Below are positions 13,817 to 22,205 of a DNA stretch of 64,000 nucleotides, piece by piece (the first letter of the stretch is position 1; the number at the start of each line of letters is the position of its first letter). The stretch is taken from contig NZ_CP152474.1 in assembly GCF_039727615.1 (NCBI RefSeq), positions 1,860,001 to 1,924,000 on the forward strand, given 5' to 3'. This DNA comes from Leclercia sp. S52. Its GTDB lineage: Bacteria; Pseudomonadota; Gammaproteobacteria; Enterobacterales; Enterobacteriaceae. A program made the position numbers and the translations under genes. The notes below the pieces were generated by a model. That model saw only the letters and a list, made by a program, of their open reading frames with translations, was not told where the DNA came from and did not search any database.

Positions 13817-15067
13817 ATGGAAAGCAAAGTAGTTGTTCCGGCGGAAGGTAAAAAGATCACCCTGCAAGACGGTAAGCTGAACGTCCCACACAATCCGATT
13901 ATCCCGTTCATCGAAGGTGACGGTATCGGTGTTGACGTAACCCCAGCGATGCTGAAAGTGGTGGATGCCGCTGTTGAGAAAGCCTACAAAGGCGAGCGTA
14001 AAATTTCCTGGATGGAAATTTACACCGGTGAAAAATCTACCCACGTTTATGGCCAGGACGTCTGGCTGCCGACTGAGACGCTGGATCTGATCCGTGACTA
14101 CCGCGTTGCCATCAAAGGCCCACTGACGACTCCAGTGGGTGGCGGTATTCGCTCCCTGAACGTTGCGCTGCGTCAGGAACTCGACCTGTACGTGTGCCTG
14201 CGCCCGGTACGTTACTACCAGGGTACCCCAAGCCCGGTTAAACACCCTGAGCTGACCGACATGGTTATCTTCCGTGAGAACTCCGAAGATATCTACGCGG
14301 GTATCGAGTGGAAAGCCGACTCTGCCGACGCACAGAAAGTCATCAAGTTCCTGCGTGAAGAGATGGGCGTGAAGAAAATTCGCTTCCCGGAACATTGCGG
14401 TATCGGTATCAAGCCGTGCTCCGAAGAAGGCACCAAGCGCCTGGTCCGTGCAGCGATTGAGTACGCGATCACCAACGACCGTGACTCTGTGACCATCGTT
14501 CACAAAGGCAACATCATGAAGTTCACCGAAGGTTCCTTCAAAGACTGGGGCTACCAGCTGGCGACGGAAGAGTTCGGTGGCGAGTTGATCGACGGCGGCC
14601 CGTGGCAGAAAATCAAGAACCCGAACACCGGCAAAGAGATCATCATTAAAGATGTGATCGCCGATGCGTTCCTGCAGCAGATCCTGCTGCGTCCGGCTGA
14701 GTACGACGTTATCGCCTGTATGAACCTGAACGGTGACTACATCTCCGACGCCCTGGCGGCGCAGGTTGGCGGTATCGGTATCGCACCAGGCGCGAACATT
14801 GGTGACGAGTGCGCCCTGTTCGAAGCGACCCACGGGACTGCACCTAAGTATGCGGGTCAGGACAAAGTGAACCCAGGTTCTATCATCCTGTCCGCAGAAA
14901 TGATGCTGCGTCATATGGAATGGTTCGAAGCCGCAGACCTGATCGTTAAAGGTATGGAAGGCGCGATTAACGCTAAAACCGTAACCTACGATTTCGAACG
15001 TCTGATGGAAGGCGCTAAACTGCTGAAATGTTCAGAGTTTGGTGACGCGATCATCGAAAACATGTAA
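13817..15067 (+). CDS. icd: Icd, NADP-dependent isocitrate dehydrogenase
   Basis: TCA-cycle enzyme converting isocitrate to 2-oxoglutarate. The 416 residues equal the E. coli length and the start is preceded by GAAGGAGAGG. Substrate and phosphorylation site residues lie in [12 protein letters not shown], and the NADP-binding loop in [10 protein letters not shown]. The last about 54 codons (from 14904) are duplicated at 46031-46194. By analogy with phage 21 and e14, this 3' end was supplied by the integrated prophage and keeps the enzyme intact. The two copies differ by a few synonymous changes and by IIENM here versus IIANM in the displaced copy. Confidence 0.97.
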   Translation: MESKVVVPAEGKKITLQDGKLNVPHNPIIPFIEGDGIGVDVTPAMLKVVDAAVEKAYKGERKISWMEIYTGEKSTHVYGQDVWLPTETLDLIRDYRVAIKGPLTTPVGGGIRSLNVALRQELDLYVCLRPVRYYQGTPSPVKHPELTDMVIFRENSEDIYAGIEWKADSADAQKVIKFLREEMGVKKIRFPEHCGIGIKPCSEEGTKRLVRAAIEYAITNDRDSVTIVHKGNIMKFTEGSFKDWGYQLATEEFGGELIDGGPWQKIKNPNTGKEIIIKDVIADAFLQQILLRPAEYDVIACMNLNGDYISDALAAQVGGIGIAPGANIGDECALFEATHGTAPKYAGQDKVNPGSIILSAEMMLRHMEWFEAADLIVKGMEGAINAKTVTYDFERLMEGAKLLKCSEFGDAIIENM

Positions 15068-15145
15068 TCCAGATTCTGGGTTGTGTGAGAACGGGAGCCT
15101 GATGGTTCCCGTTTTTTATTATTAGCTTTCGAACGGTTATCAAAA
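14904..15145. other. attL-side copy of the icd 3' end, terminator and first arm-type site
   Basis: This segment matches 46031-46273 with only scattered third-position differences. Crossover probably occurred within one of the long identical tracts of the icd coding part, such as the roughly 44-base tract starting at AAAACCGTAACCTACG. Phage 21 and E. coli e14 use the same site. Confidence 0.75.
15090..15117 (+). terminator. icd intrinsic terminator
   Basis: Hairpin AACGGGAGCC...GGTTCCCGTT followed by TTTTTT directly after icd. Related hairpins follow the displaced icd copy near 46217 and recur a third time near 46640. Confidence 0.8.
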
Positions 15146-15169
15146 GTTTATCAAAACAAGTTATCAAAA
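15137..15169 (+). repeat. Three tandem TTATCAAAA repeats, putative Int arm-type sites
   Basis: TTATCAAAA occurs at 15137, 15148 and 15161, spaced 11 and 13 bp, just inside the left attachment site. Single copies follow at 45903 near the right end and at 46265. Clustered short direct repeats next to the core match the arm-type binding sites of lambda-type integrases. This assignment is inferred from position and spacing. Confidence 0.55.
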
Positions 15170-15174
15170 CAGGT

Positions 15175-15639
15175 TCACTTTTCTTCAATTTTGAGACTTT
15201 TTTTCACCACTAAAATCATACAGCTAATCACTTCTGCAATGAGGTTAAGAGATAGTACGACTGCGAAAAGTTCTAGAGCAGTAAATAGCTTGCCTTTAGA
15301 AGGAATCAATTCGTGCTGAGGATAATTTAATAGTGGTATGTCGTAATTTCGCAAGTAAGGAAGAAAAATTGTTGCTGCCAGACAGAGAACCAGTAATTTT
15401 AGATCTGATTCTAAACTTGCTAAATAACCCGTAAAGTCTGCGGTTTTCTCGCCCTTGTTGATTACAGCCAAAATCCCGAAGATCACGGAGATACCAGCGG
15501 TTATCCCCCCGAGTATTGAACCAATTACTCCAGCAGATGCCTGCTCAAGCAAGGTATAAATTTGTTTATCAGTTGAAGATAACGCTAAGCACAAAATGAA
15601 AGTAACTACAGCTTTAGTCCAGACGCTTAAAATTTTCAT
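15175..15639 (-). CDS. Four-TM membrane protein, second gene of a Rex-like pair
   Basis: I do not recognise a named family. The 154 residues hold four hydrophobic segments near 9-22, 38-60, 80-97 and 118-146, with a short charged loop (NKGEKTADF) between the second and third. It is co-oriented with the upstream 298-residue protein and overlaps its end by 26 nt, so the two are translationally linked. Lambda RexB is a 144-residue four-TM protein downstream of the 279-residue RexA, so size, topology and order agree, although I see no firm sequence identity. The pair sits between int and attL, a common place for accessory genes, and is AT-rich compared with icd. Confidence 0.75.
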   Translation of the reverse strand: MKILSVWTKAVVTFILCLALSSTDKQIYTLLEQASAGVIGSILGGITAGISVIFGILAVINKGEKTADFTGYLASLESDLKLLVLCLAATIFLPYLRNYDIPLLNYPQHELIPSKGKLFTALELFAVVLSLNLIAEVISCMILVVKKSLKIEEK

Positions 15640-16511
15640 TTTTGAACGTGTACCTATTTTGATGTAAGGCTATGATTTCTTTAACATCATTTGCTGAGTA
15701 GCCATCAAGTTCAATTTCTGATATCTCACCTTCGATCAGCACAATTTTGGCTGTCTGGTTACTGGATACAATTGTAGATTTTGACTTGAGTGTCTTACGC
15801 CCTTTAATTAACCATGACCCGCCACCATCTTTGACCCAATCAACAAGAACTGAAGCCCAATGAGAACTTTTGAGTTTCAAGTTGCCATCCTTGTTTTCAA
15901 AAGTAGTGGTTACAGCATTTGCATTGGTATCTTCTTCAAGCTTCCGTAAATCATCGGTTAAGGCTTGTTTACTGCTTCCGAAAATATTTGGGGTAATCAG
16001 CGTAAAGCTGACTTTGTCTATAAATGGAAGTCTTTGGTATTCCGACCAAAAATCGTCCATTTCAAGGCAAGGCTCTATGAATATTCTAAGTCCTAACTGA
16101 GCCAAATAGTTGTTATTGGCAAGATCTTCAAACGCTTTAGAAACTTGATGTGCATCCTTGAAAACCGAGGTTTTCTTCTCAACCAGTAACACTTGTTCTT
16201 CTCTGTCCCAAATCCATACGATAGGTGGATAGTTGTCTACATCGTACTCACGAAAATCTTTATCATGACCCTTAATCTTTTGCTGCTTTGATATCACTCC
16301 TGCCATAACGCCATCAGTAGGTTTTATGCTCAATTTCAGGGTGTAACTAGTTTTTTTATGAACGGATGGAGTTGGTGAGGTCAGATGTAACTTTTTTTGC
16401 AGCGACAACCATAGCGTTTTCAAAATGAGTAATGTCTTTTTGAATAGTCCCTTTCGAAAAGAGGTCTGGATCGCGCGGTCTTATTAACACACGTAAGGCA
16501 TAAAACAGCAT
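15614..16511 (-). CDS. Soluble protein, first gene of a Rex-like pair (one-base frameshift near the N-terminus)
   Basis: The best start is the ATG at 16511, seven bases after AGGAG, reading MLFYALRVLIRPRDPDLFSK...ENAMVVAAKK. At T7 16392-16398 the frame breaks. Removing one base joins it to LHLTSPTPSVHKKTSY and gives about 298 residues. As written, only a TTG-started 269-residue form is open. No catalytic motif is obvious. A central stretch, VSFTLITPNIFGSS then NKDGNLKL, recalls phage DUF4747- or RexA-type proteins, but that comparison is from memory and uncertain. Together with the downstream four-TM protein it forms a candidate phage-exclusion module. Confidence 0.7.
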
Positions 16512-16625
16512 AAGAAAACTCCTGTAAATTGTTTGGCTTCATTATTCCATAAAACCAAGCACCTTCAAGAGCTTATATTTATTTTTAACTGTATTTATAT
16601 ACAGTATCATCTAAGGATGGAAAAT

Positions 16626-17756
16626 TCAAACATTGATTTTTGCCCAATCCTTCCCTCGATCATCATGGTAGCCATCGGTCTGCTGTTGAGACCTATGTCC
16701 CAAGAGCTCTTTTGTGTTCAAACCTTGCGCTTTATACAATCTTTCCGCTAAGGATCGCTGCTCGTGAAAAGTGGAAGGCGTTTTCCCCTCTTCTAATGGA
16801 ATCTCTGCTTTATCGCGAGCCTTGCTGAAATTGGTTGTGAGTGTATTGGATTTAACCTGTGAGCCGCGTTCCGCTTGAGAGGTTGCTCTGAAAAAATGAA
16901 CCAAATACGGACTGACGGCATAATCCCTGCAACGTGAAATTATGTCCCGCAAACTCCAGTCAATTGCCGTGAGGCGAAGCGATAGCGGGATAGCTATTTT
17001 GCTTCCAGTCTTTTCCTGAATGACATGCAGGTGATCATCCCAGACATCGCTAAACTTCATATTCGAAATATCCCCGAGGCGTTGGCCGGTTACCAAAGCC
17101 AACAACATAGCGTTGCCCATATATTGATGGTTGCCGTCGGCAATATCGAATATCCGCTGCCATTCCTCCAGACTGAGGCGCTGTCGGGTAATTTTCCGAC
17201 GCGGCTTTTTGGTCGCCGATGCAGGATCGTAACCTGGGGGTACTTCACCCGCATGTTGCGCTTCTTTAAAAATATCAACCAGGACTGTCCTAACTACTTG
17301 GGCCATTCGCGGTTGGCCGGCTGTGACGTACTCATCAAGCAACTGGGCAATATCGCGAACATCCACTGAAGGTAGCAGCTTCATTCCTACTCGATCTCGC
17401 AACAACGATACCGGCTTACCTTTCTGTTTAAACGTATTCAGCTTTATATCGCCTGTTGCCAGGCGCTCTTCCTGAATCTTCCAGTAGCGGTCGAGCCATG
17501 TGGATACGGTTATTGCCTTGCCCTTGCTGGTGGCGATCCTGTCGCTGATTGCCATGATCTGCCGGGTTCTCTGTTCCGCCAGGCGCTCGTTTGCTTCCGT
17601 GGCGATCGCTACAGCTTCGGCCTCATCAGTGCCTAACGCATGGAATTTGCCAGTGATTGGATGTTTGTAACGCCAGTAAACCTTATTCACCTTCCTGCTG
17701 TAGAGGGGGTAAAGGTTCGGAACAGATACATTGTTTTTACGTGGTCTGGCAGCCAT
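16626..17756 (-). CDS. int: Prophage tyrosine integrase
   Basis: Site-specific recombinase of the lambda Int family that inserts the phage at icd. The 376 residues include an N-terminal arm-binding domain, a core-binding domain and a catalytic domain. Catalytic residues are visible as R in VTGQRLGD, the HxxR of FHEQRS, H in LLGHRS and the nucleophilic Y in TDGYHDD. It overlaps xis by 20 nt and lies at the left end of the prophage, reading toward icd. Confidence 0.95.
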   Translation of the reverse strand: MAARPRKNNVSVPNLYPLYSRKVNKVYWRYKHPITGKFHALGTDEAEAVAIATEANERLAEQRTRQIMAISDRIATSKGKAITVSTWLDRYWKIQEERLATGDIKLNTFKQKGKPVSLLRDRVGMKLLPSVDVRDIAQLLDEYVTAGQPRMAQVVRTVLVDIFKEAQHAGEVPPGYDPASATKKPRRKITRQRLSLEEWQRIFDIADGNHQYMGNAMLLALVTGQRLGDISNMKFSDVWDDHLHVIQEKTGSKIAIPLSLRLTAIDWSLRDIISRCRDYAVSPYLVHFFRATSQAERGSQVKSNTLTTNFSKARDKAEIPLEEGKTPSTFHEQRSLAERLYKAQGLNTKELLGHRSQQQTDGYHDDRGKDWAKINV

Positions 17757-17982
17757 CGTTCAAAATCCTTTGCAGCAATATGGAGTCGTTCTTCTTAACT
17801 ACCGGCGCGGTCAGTTCACCTACCAGTTCAGCATCTTCACGAACACGCCATAAGCGGCCCTGCTTCATTGCTGGTGGAGAGAACTGATTCTGTTTTGCAT
17901 ATCGTCGAAGTGTCGACAAGCTTGGAGGGTTGCTTCTGTATTTTTCAGCGGCCCACTCTTCAAGAGTTAACATCTGGATCAT
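17737..17982 (-). CDS. xis: Excisionase (Xis-like)
   Basis: Small winged-helix protein of 81 residues starting MIQMLTLEEWAAEKY after GAGGTAA. Lambda Xis begins in a similar way (LTLQEWN) and shares the S-TLRR-TVRR helix and an FPP-type turn (QFSPPAMKQGRLWRV). It directs Int toward excision. Its position, directly upstream of and overlapping int, supports the call. Confidence 0.88.
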   Translation of the reverse strand: MIQMLTLEEWAAEKYRSNPPSLSTLRRYAKQNQFSPPAMKQGRLWRVREDAELVGELTAPVVKKNDSILLQRILNDGCQTT

Positions 17983-18034
17983 ATGCTTTACCTCATAATG
18001 GCCCAGAAACGGGCCATTGGCTGAAAAACTGAAA

Positions 18035-20620
18035 TCAGATTGCTGTCAGGCGCTGCCAGATAGCTGATACGTATTTGACCTGGTGGCGGGCGTCGGCCAG
18101 GGCATTATGCTGATCGCCTTCAAAAGGGATGTCGTAGCGCGAGTTCAGCCCAACAGCTTTGCCCAGTTCGACAACAGTACGAACATCCCGATAGTTCCAG
18201 TGCGGGATCGGGAAGGGCGTGTCGGCCAGTTCGAAAGCTGCTTCCAGAAGTGGGCAATCGAAAGAGCTACCATTCCCCCAGAGCTGCACATTCTTCGAGT
18301 CGTTAGCCGCGTTTTCAGCAATGAAGTCGAGGAATTGCTCCAACGCTTCCACCAGGCCGACCGTATCATCCACCACGATTGCAGATCGTGCTTCCGGCGA
18401 TTGCTTCAACCACCAGAGGATGGTGCTGGCATCTGGCCTGGCCCCGAATGACATCGACGATTCCAAGCTAATCACCTGATAGTATTCAGCACCGGTTTTC
18501 CCGCTGGCCGGGTCAAAGAATACTGCCCCCACAGAAACGAGCGGCGCGCCCGGTTTTTTACCCATTGTCTCGAGATCCACCATCAGGTGCGTGAACATGG
18601 TTTCCGATTTTGAGGTATCTGCCCCCAGTGCCTCCAGTTCCTCTTTCAGGCCCCCCTCCATTACCGCATAGGTTGCATCGCCAGCCACGGCACCACAGTC
18701 AGGGCAACCGCCGCCACCTTCGGTACCACAGCCAGTGCAGATGGTTCCCGCTACGGCATCTGTTTGCGCAGCAGCTGCATCAGCGCCTTCGTCTGGTGAA
18801 ACCGCATCACTATTTTCTCCTTCCGCCGGGTTAGTCTCTTCCATCTGCACATCGCTGGTGGTCTCCTCATTAACCGGTGAACGGTCATCATTTTCTGTTT
18901 GTTTTTCGTTCATCAGGCCTTCGATGGAGAACATGCCGCCGCCGAGGTTCGCGACCTGCGGCTGACTGGCTAACTCTGCTTTTTCCGCTTCAATCTTCTC
19001 GTTAATTTCTTTTTCCCAGCTAACCTCTGGGGTGTGGCGAGCCGCCGCCAGCACTTCCGCTGTAGGATTCTCGTGGTCGGTTTCGGTCAGGTTTGCGTGG
19101 ATGTGTCCGCGAATATGCTTAGGCTCGAAATGAATCCCTTTAAAAGCGCTACGGATCAGCGCAAAAATTGCAGCGCGGGAGTAATCCAGAATACCGGGCG
19201 TTGCGCGCAAAGCTTCAGACCATTCTTTAAACGGACTGTCATTCGCAGCGACGATAGCCTTCGCCTGGCGGAAAACATCACTTGGAATGTCGTAAATATT
19301 GAAATCTGCTGACAGCGTTGCCAACGCAATCTCAGTATCGAGCCCGTCAAAGTCGGGTTTGTAGTTAGGGTTGCGATCGGTTTTTCCGCCGCCGCCCGGC
19401 TGTGCTGCTGGCACCTCAGGTTCAGCAGCTGGCGCAGGCAGCGGCAGCAACTCAGTTGCAGCATTGAATTCAGCTGTCATCGTCTGGTTAACGAACTCCA
19501 GATGCGCAACCGGGTTCAGGTGGATATCCTCCGGCGCGATGCGCACCAGGTTGAAGATCGCCGCGCGGTTCACTGCCAGAACGCCAGGCTGGTTGCGCAG
19601 GATCTTGCTCCACGATTTCCACGGCTCTTCTTTGTTCGCGATAATCTCTTTGGCGCGGCGCGCAATGCTGCCCGGGATTTCACGATGGTTGAAGTCCATC
19701 GGCAGCAGGGCGCAGGCGATTTCCAGATCAAGGGTGTCCAGGGTATGTTGTGTGTCAGCGCCGCGGTCGGTTACGTATCCACCATCAGCATTGGTCCCTG
19801 AGTCAGTGCGCTGCACGAGGTTAATGCGATTGCCGGCGGCCCACTCTCGCGTCAGGATCCCGCGGTCAATGTGTCCGGTGTTGAACCACGCTTTGAAGAA
19901 CTGGATGACGACAGACAGCTCTGTGCGTTTTCCATCAACTGGGAAGATGGGTTTCAGAGCACTGACCACTTTCCAGATGTCGGGCTCATGTGCTTTCTTG
20001 AAGCCCTCAACATTTTCGGCGGCCAGAATAAGGTTCTGCACGTAGCTGTTGTCCACATCCAGCTCAAGCTCCAGTATGGCCTTCTTCTGCTCTTCGTCGA
20101 CGTGGTAGAGATAATGTTTGTCCGCGATGAACTGCGCCAGAAGACGCTGACGGAAAGGCAGGGTGGCGACGGTCGTCAATACCGGAAGTTTGCGCTCGCG
20201 GAACTCTCTTACCGCATCACAAACCGTTTCGGTACCATCTGCATCAACAATGCTTTCGCCAGTTTCGATATCCACGCTATCGACGATAGTGGTGTCGGTA
20301 CCCTCAACAACTTTTCCGTCTGGATGAGGTTGCTGCGCAGTGCCGGCAATCACATTCCAGGTTCGCTGGTCGTCAGCCAGTTCGTAGCATTTGCACCAGG
20401 TGTAATCAATCACGCCTTCTTCAGGTAGATCGTCAACAACAGGCATGTCGGTACGAACAGGCTTGGCGTAGTCCTTACCGCGGCCAGTTTCGATACCTAC
20501 ATCTTCCAGCGCGACGTCCAGCTGCAGCGCAGCGCGTGACGCCGTATTGGCACTGAACCAGATAACACCGTCAGGTTTGCCGGATTTCTGAGTCGCCTTA
20601 ATATGATAAAAAAATTCCAT
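18035..20620 (-). CDS. RecE-like N-terminal region fused to a DEDD 3'-5' exonuclease
   Basis: Large early-operon protein (861 aa). Residues 1 to about 250 match the non-nuclease N-terminus of Rac RecE (DLPEEGVIDYTW). Two copies of a helical repeat follow (near 295-390 and 430-530; shared pattern IYDIPSDVFRQAKAI versus HREIPGSIARRAKEI), where RecE has one. A C4 zinc ribbon CTGCG...CPDCGAVAGDATY again matches RecE. In place of the RecB-type nuclease of RecE, the C-terminal 200 residues are a DnaQ/ExoX-like exonuclease with DLE in MVDLETMG, D in SSFDCPLL and H...D in HNALADARHQ. The joint lies at C6 18651-18656; one base fewer would stop the protein just after the ribbon, so the fusion should be confirmed. 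Confidence 0.8.
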   Translation of the reverse strand: MEFFYHIKATQKSGKPDGVIWFSANTASRAALQLDVALEDVGIETGRGKDYAKPVRTDMPVVDDLPEEGVIDYTWCKCYELADDQRTWNVIAGTAQQPHPDGKVVEGTDTTIVDSVDIETGESIVDADGTETVCDAVREFRERKLPVLTTVATLPFRQRLLAQFIADKHYLYHVDEEQKKAILELELDVDNSYVQNLILAAENVEGFKKAHEPDIWKVVSALKPIFPVDGKRTELSVVIQFFKAWFNTGHIDRGILTREWAAGNRINLVQRTDSGTNADGGYVTDRGADTQHTLDTLDLEIACALLPMDFNHREIPGSIARRAKEIIANKEEPWKSWSKILRNQPGVLAVNRAAIFNLVRIAPEDIHLNPVAHLEFVNQTMTAEFNAATELLPLPAPAAEPEVPAAQPGGGGKTDRNPNYKPDFDGLDTEIALATLSADFNIYDIPSDVFRQAKAIVAANDSPFKEWSEALRATPGILDYSRAAIFALIRSAFKGIHFEPKHIRGHIHANLTETDHENPTAEVLAAARHTPEVSWEKEINEKIEAEKAELASQPQVANLGGGMFSIEGLMNEKQTENDDRSPVNEETTSDVQMEETNPAEGENSDAVSPDEGADAAAAQTDAVAGTICTGCGTEGGGGCPDCGAVAGDATYAVMEGGLKEELEALGADTSKSETMFTHLMVDLETMGKKPGAPLVSVGAVFFDPASGKTGAEYYQVISLESSMSFGARPDASTILWWLKQSPEARSAIVVDDTVGLVEALEQFLDFIAENAANDSKNVQLWGNGSSFDCPLLEAAFELADTPFPIPHWNYRDVRTVVELGKAVGLNSRYDIPFEGDQHNALADARHQVKYVSAIWQRLTAI

Positions 20621-20678
20621 GGTGGAGCCTCGTTTGGGTGTAAGATACCCAACAGCTAATGAGCGCTGCTTAGGTAGT

Positions 20679-20700
20679 GGTCATTGGTCAAAACTCGATT
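20679..20700 (-). repeat. Boundary repeat copy A
   Basis: Minus-strand copy of the 22-bp sequence AATCGAGTTTTGACCAATGA followed by CC, upstream of the exonuclease gene. The ATG within it opens only a four-codon frame (ATG ACC ACT ACC TAA). Confidence 0.75.
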
Positions 20701-20757
20701 CCGGAAAGCTTTGGTCGGCTGACCGGGTACTGAACCCGCCTTGCGCGGGTTTTGTGC

Positions 20758-21099
20758 TTATTGGGCGCTGGGCTTGTTCGCCAGCTGAGAGATAAGCACT
20801 CCGTCAAGTGCAACAAGAACCGGGTCGAACGTGGTATTCGACGGGATCTTGCTGACTGCGCGGATGACTGCTGAAACTGAGATATCACCTTCACGAAGGC
20901 TATATCCGCCGCCCGGTCCTCTGTGTGAGGTGACCAGCTTGCCGCTGCGCAGCCGCTTAAAAATTTGCTCCAGGTAGGAAACTGAGAGCTTCGATTCTTT
21001 ACTCAGTGTGGCGAGGGGTACTGGCTTGCCGCAGTAGATTCTTTCCAGAACCGCAACAGCCTGTACAGATGCCATCACTCGTTTCATTCCAAATTCCAT
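20758..21099 (-). CDS. Rrf2-family (IscR-like) phage regulator without Fe-S cysteines
   Basis: The 113 residues form an Rrf2 winged helix. The segment VSYLEQIFKRLRSGKLV then HRGPGGGYSL is almost the DNA-binding helix and wing of IscR. IscR carries three cysteines after this for its iron-sulfur cluster; this protein has only one cysteine, in its N-terminal half, and stops early. It may therefore bind DNA without an iron-sulfur switch. It starts at MEFGMKRVMASV after GAAGGGA and is part of the leftward early operon. Confidence 0.85.
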   Translation of the reverse strand: MEFGMKRVMASVQAVAVLERIYCGKPVPLATLSKESKLSVSYLEQIFKRLRSGKLVTSHRGPGGGYSLREGDISVSAVIRAVSKIPSNTTFDPVLVALDGVLISQLANKPSAQ

Positions 21100-21123
21100 A
21101 ATGGATCCCTTCAGGGCCAGTCA

Positions 21124-21145
21124 GGCCATTGGTCAAAACTCGATT
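21124..21145 (-). repeat. Boundary repeat copy B
   Basis: Minus-strand copy reading AATCGAGTTTTGACCAATGG then CC. The TAA stop of the upstream 60-codon gene runs into it, and the Rrf2-like gene starts 25 bases downstream, so the repeat fills a gene boundary. Confidence 0.75.
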
Positions 21146-21326
21146 AAAAATGTAACGCTGGCTGTTGGTCGTCAGCCGGTTTGTACGGGTAACACTGTCC
21201 TTTAACGTGCTGCTCTGCGGCAGCTGCTTCACAAACCGCCTCGGTCTTATAAACCCCGAGCATGATGTCTGAGCATTCCCCGGTGAGGGCGCAGACGTTA
21301 ACGATTAAGGCGAAAAGCGAGTTCAT
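21144..21326 (-). CDS. Small phage protein, DUF1482-like
   Basis: A 60-residue protein, MNSLFALIVNVCALTGECSD, with a hydrophobic N-terminus and several cysteines (VCALTGEC, AVCEAA, GQCYPY). The pattern matches DUF1482 proteins found in leftward early regions of lambdoid phages. Its function is unknown. The start overlaps the stop of the preceding 40-codon gene as ATGA. Confidence 0.75.
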   Translation of the reverse strand: MNSLFALIVNVCALTGECSDIMLGVYKTEAVCEAAAAEQHVKGQCYPYKPADDQQPALHF

Positions 21327-21445
21327 GCGTTGAGCTCTGGATTGCCTTTTTGCGCCATGAAGTAGCAGAACTTGCGGATCAGGACTTCAACAATGTTGAG
21401 GCGAATAGCCTGCTGTTTAACGGGATTACGTGCGTAGTCGATCAT
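21323..21445 (-). CDS. 40-residue phage early protein
   Basis: Reads MIDYARNPVKQQAIRLNIVE then VLIRKFCYFMAQKGNPELNA. An excellent ribosome site, CAGGAGATAACC, lies directly before the ATG, and the stop overlaps the next gene as ATGA. A short amphipathic helix with basic residues is the only visible feature. I do not know its function, but position and coupling argue that it is expressed. Confidence 0.65.
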   Translation of the reverse strand: MIDYARNPVKQQAIRLNIVEVLIRKFCYFMAQKGNPELNA

Positions 21446-21536
21446 GGTTATCTCCTGTTTAATTTTGCCTGTCGTATCGCGGCCCTAACTTCAGTGCTAT
21501 TGTGGTAATTCCCATACTGTAACGAGGGAATTAACT

Positions 21537-21728
21537 GTGGAAAAAGAAGAGAAGGTCTTGTATTTAACTCGCCTGGCGGTTGATACATATAACTCCTACC
21601 GTTCTGCTCAAATCTCATCCGGTCGAAATCTTTCAGACCAACACGATCCTGTTGAAGAGATTGAAAAACTCTATGTAAAATTCGAAGTCTTTCTTAACCA
21701 GAAGCTCGCAGAAGACGAATGGAAATAG
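21537..21728 (+). CDS. Possible small acidic protein, opposite to the early operon
   Basis: A 63-residue frame starting at GTG after GAGGG, rich in Glu and Lys (MEKEEKVLYLTRLAVDTYNS). It runs against the flanking genes and converges on the 41-residue frame at 21694-21819. No family is recognised. The composition looks coding-like, yet orientation and start codon are unusual, so confidence is limited. Confidence 0.4.
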   Translation: MEKEEKVLYLTRLAVDTYNSYRSAQISSGRNLSDQHDPVEEIEKLYVKFEVFLNQKLAEDEWK

Positions 21729-21819
21729 GGTTATATGCTTTCCAGCCAGACCCATTTCTCCAGAGTGAGCCTTTGCAATGTGCATAAAGCTCACTCTTTC
21801 TGATGTCCATGTAATCCAC
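21694..21819 (-). CDS. Possible 41-residue first protein of the leftward operon
   Basis: Opens with GTG eight bases after a clear GGAG and reads MDYMDIRKSELYAHCKGSLW then RNGSGWKAYNPISI. The Trp/Tyr/Gly-rich sequence looks like a folded small phage protein. It would be the first gene downstream of the left operators. Function is unknown. Confidence 0.5.
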   Translation of the reverse strand: MDYMDIRKSELYAHCKGSLWRNGSGWKAYNPISIRLLRASG

Positions 21820-22082
21820 AATTTTTACTCCTATATCAGCCTGTAACGCTGGCAAGCGGAACGGTACTATCTGCTGCGCATTGTTTGTATGTGCTTTGCT
21901 GGCGCCCCAGCTGCGGTGGTCAGTCGCTTCTCCGCCTGAAAAACTCGATAAACTCAGCAAATAGCTGGTTCACCGCAAAGCACATTCTCTGGTCATCTCA
22001 TCCGGTGTTTCATATGCCGCCGGCAGCTACTACGTGGGCATCCTGCCTGGATGATTTACTTGCTGCTTGGTGTGCTCGAAGT

Positions 22083-22144
22083 TTCACACGGCGTGAATAC
22101 CTCGTCAATACATATAGTGAATTTTATTTTTCACATAACGTGAG
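22083..22144. promoter_or_regulatory. Left operator pair (OL-like)
   Basis: Two TTCAC-N5-GTGAA palindromes: 22083-22097 (TTCACACGGCGTGAA, perfect) and 22130-22144 (TTCACATAACGTGAG, one mismatch). They match the sites flanking cro and lie downstream of the repressor gene, where the leftward early promoter should be. No convincing -35/-10 pair was found for it. The 21820-22082 stretch next to them holds no gene I can support. Confidence 0.65.
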
Positions 22145-22161
22145 GAATTGGATGTAAGGAC

Positions 22162-22187
22162 AAAAAAAACCAGCCGGATGGCTGGTT
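22162..22187 (-). terminator. Repressor gene terminator
   Basis: On the minus strand AACCAGCC-ATCC-GGCTGGTT is followed by a run of T. It ends the leftward repressor transcript 18 bases after its stop. Confidence 0.8.
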
Positions 22188-22205
22188 ATGGACGGTATGA
22201 GTTAG

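Noticed and set aside
13814..14914. A 366-codon frame opposite to icd
   Set aside because: icd is intact and near-identical to E. coli; the reverse frame arises from codon bias and has no ribosome site or family match.
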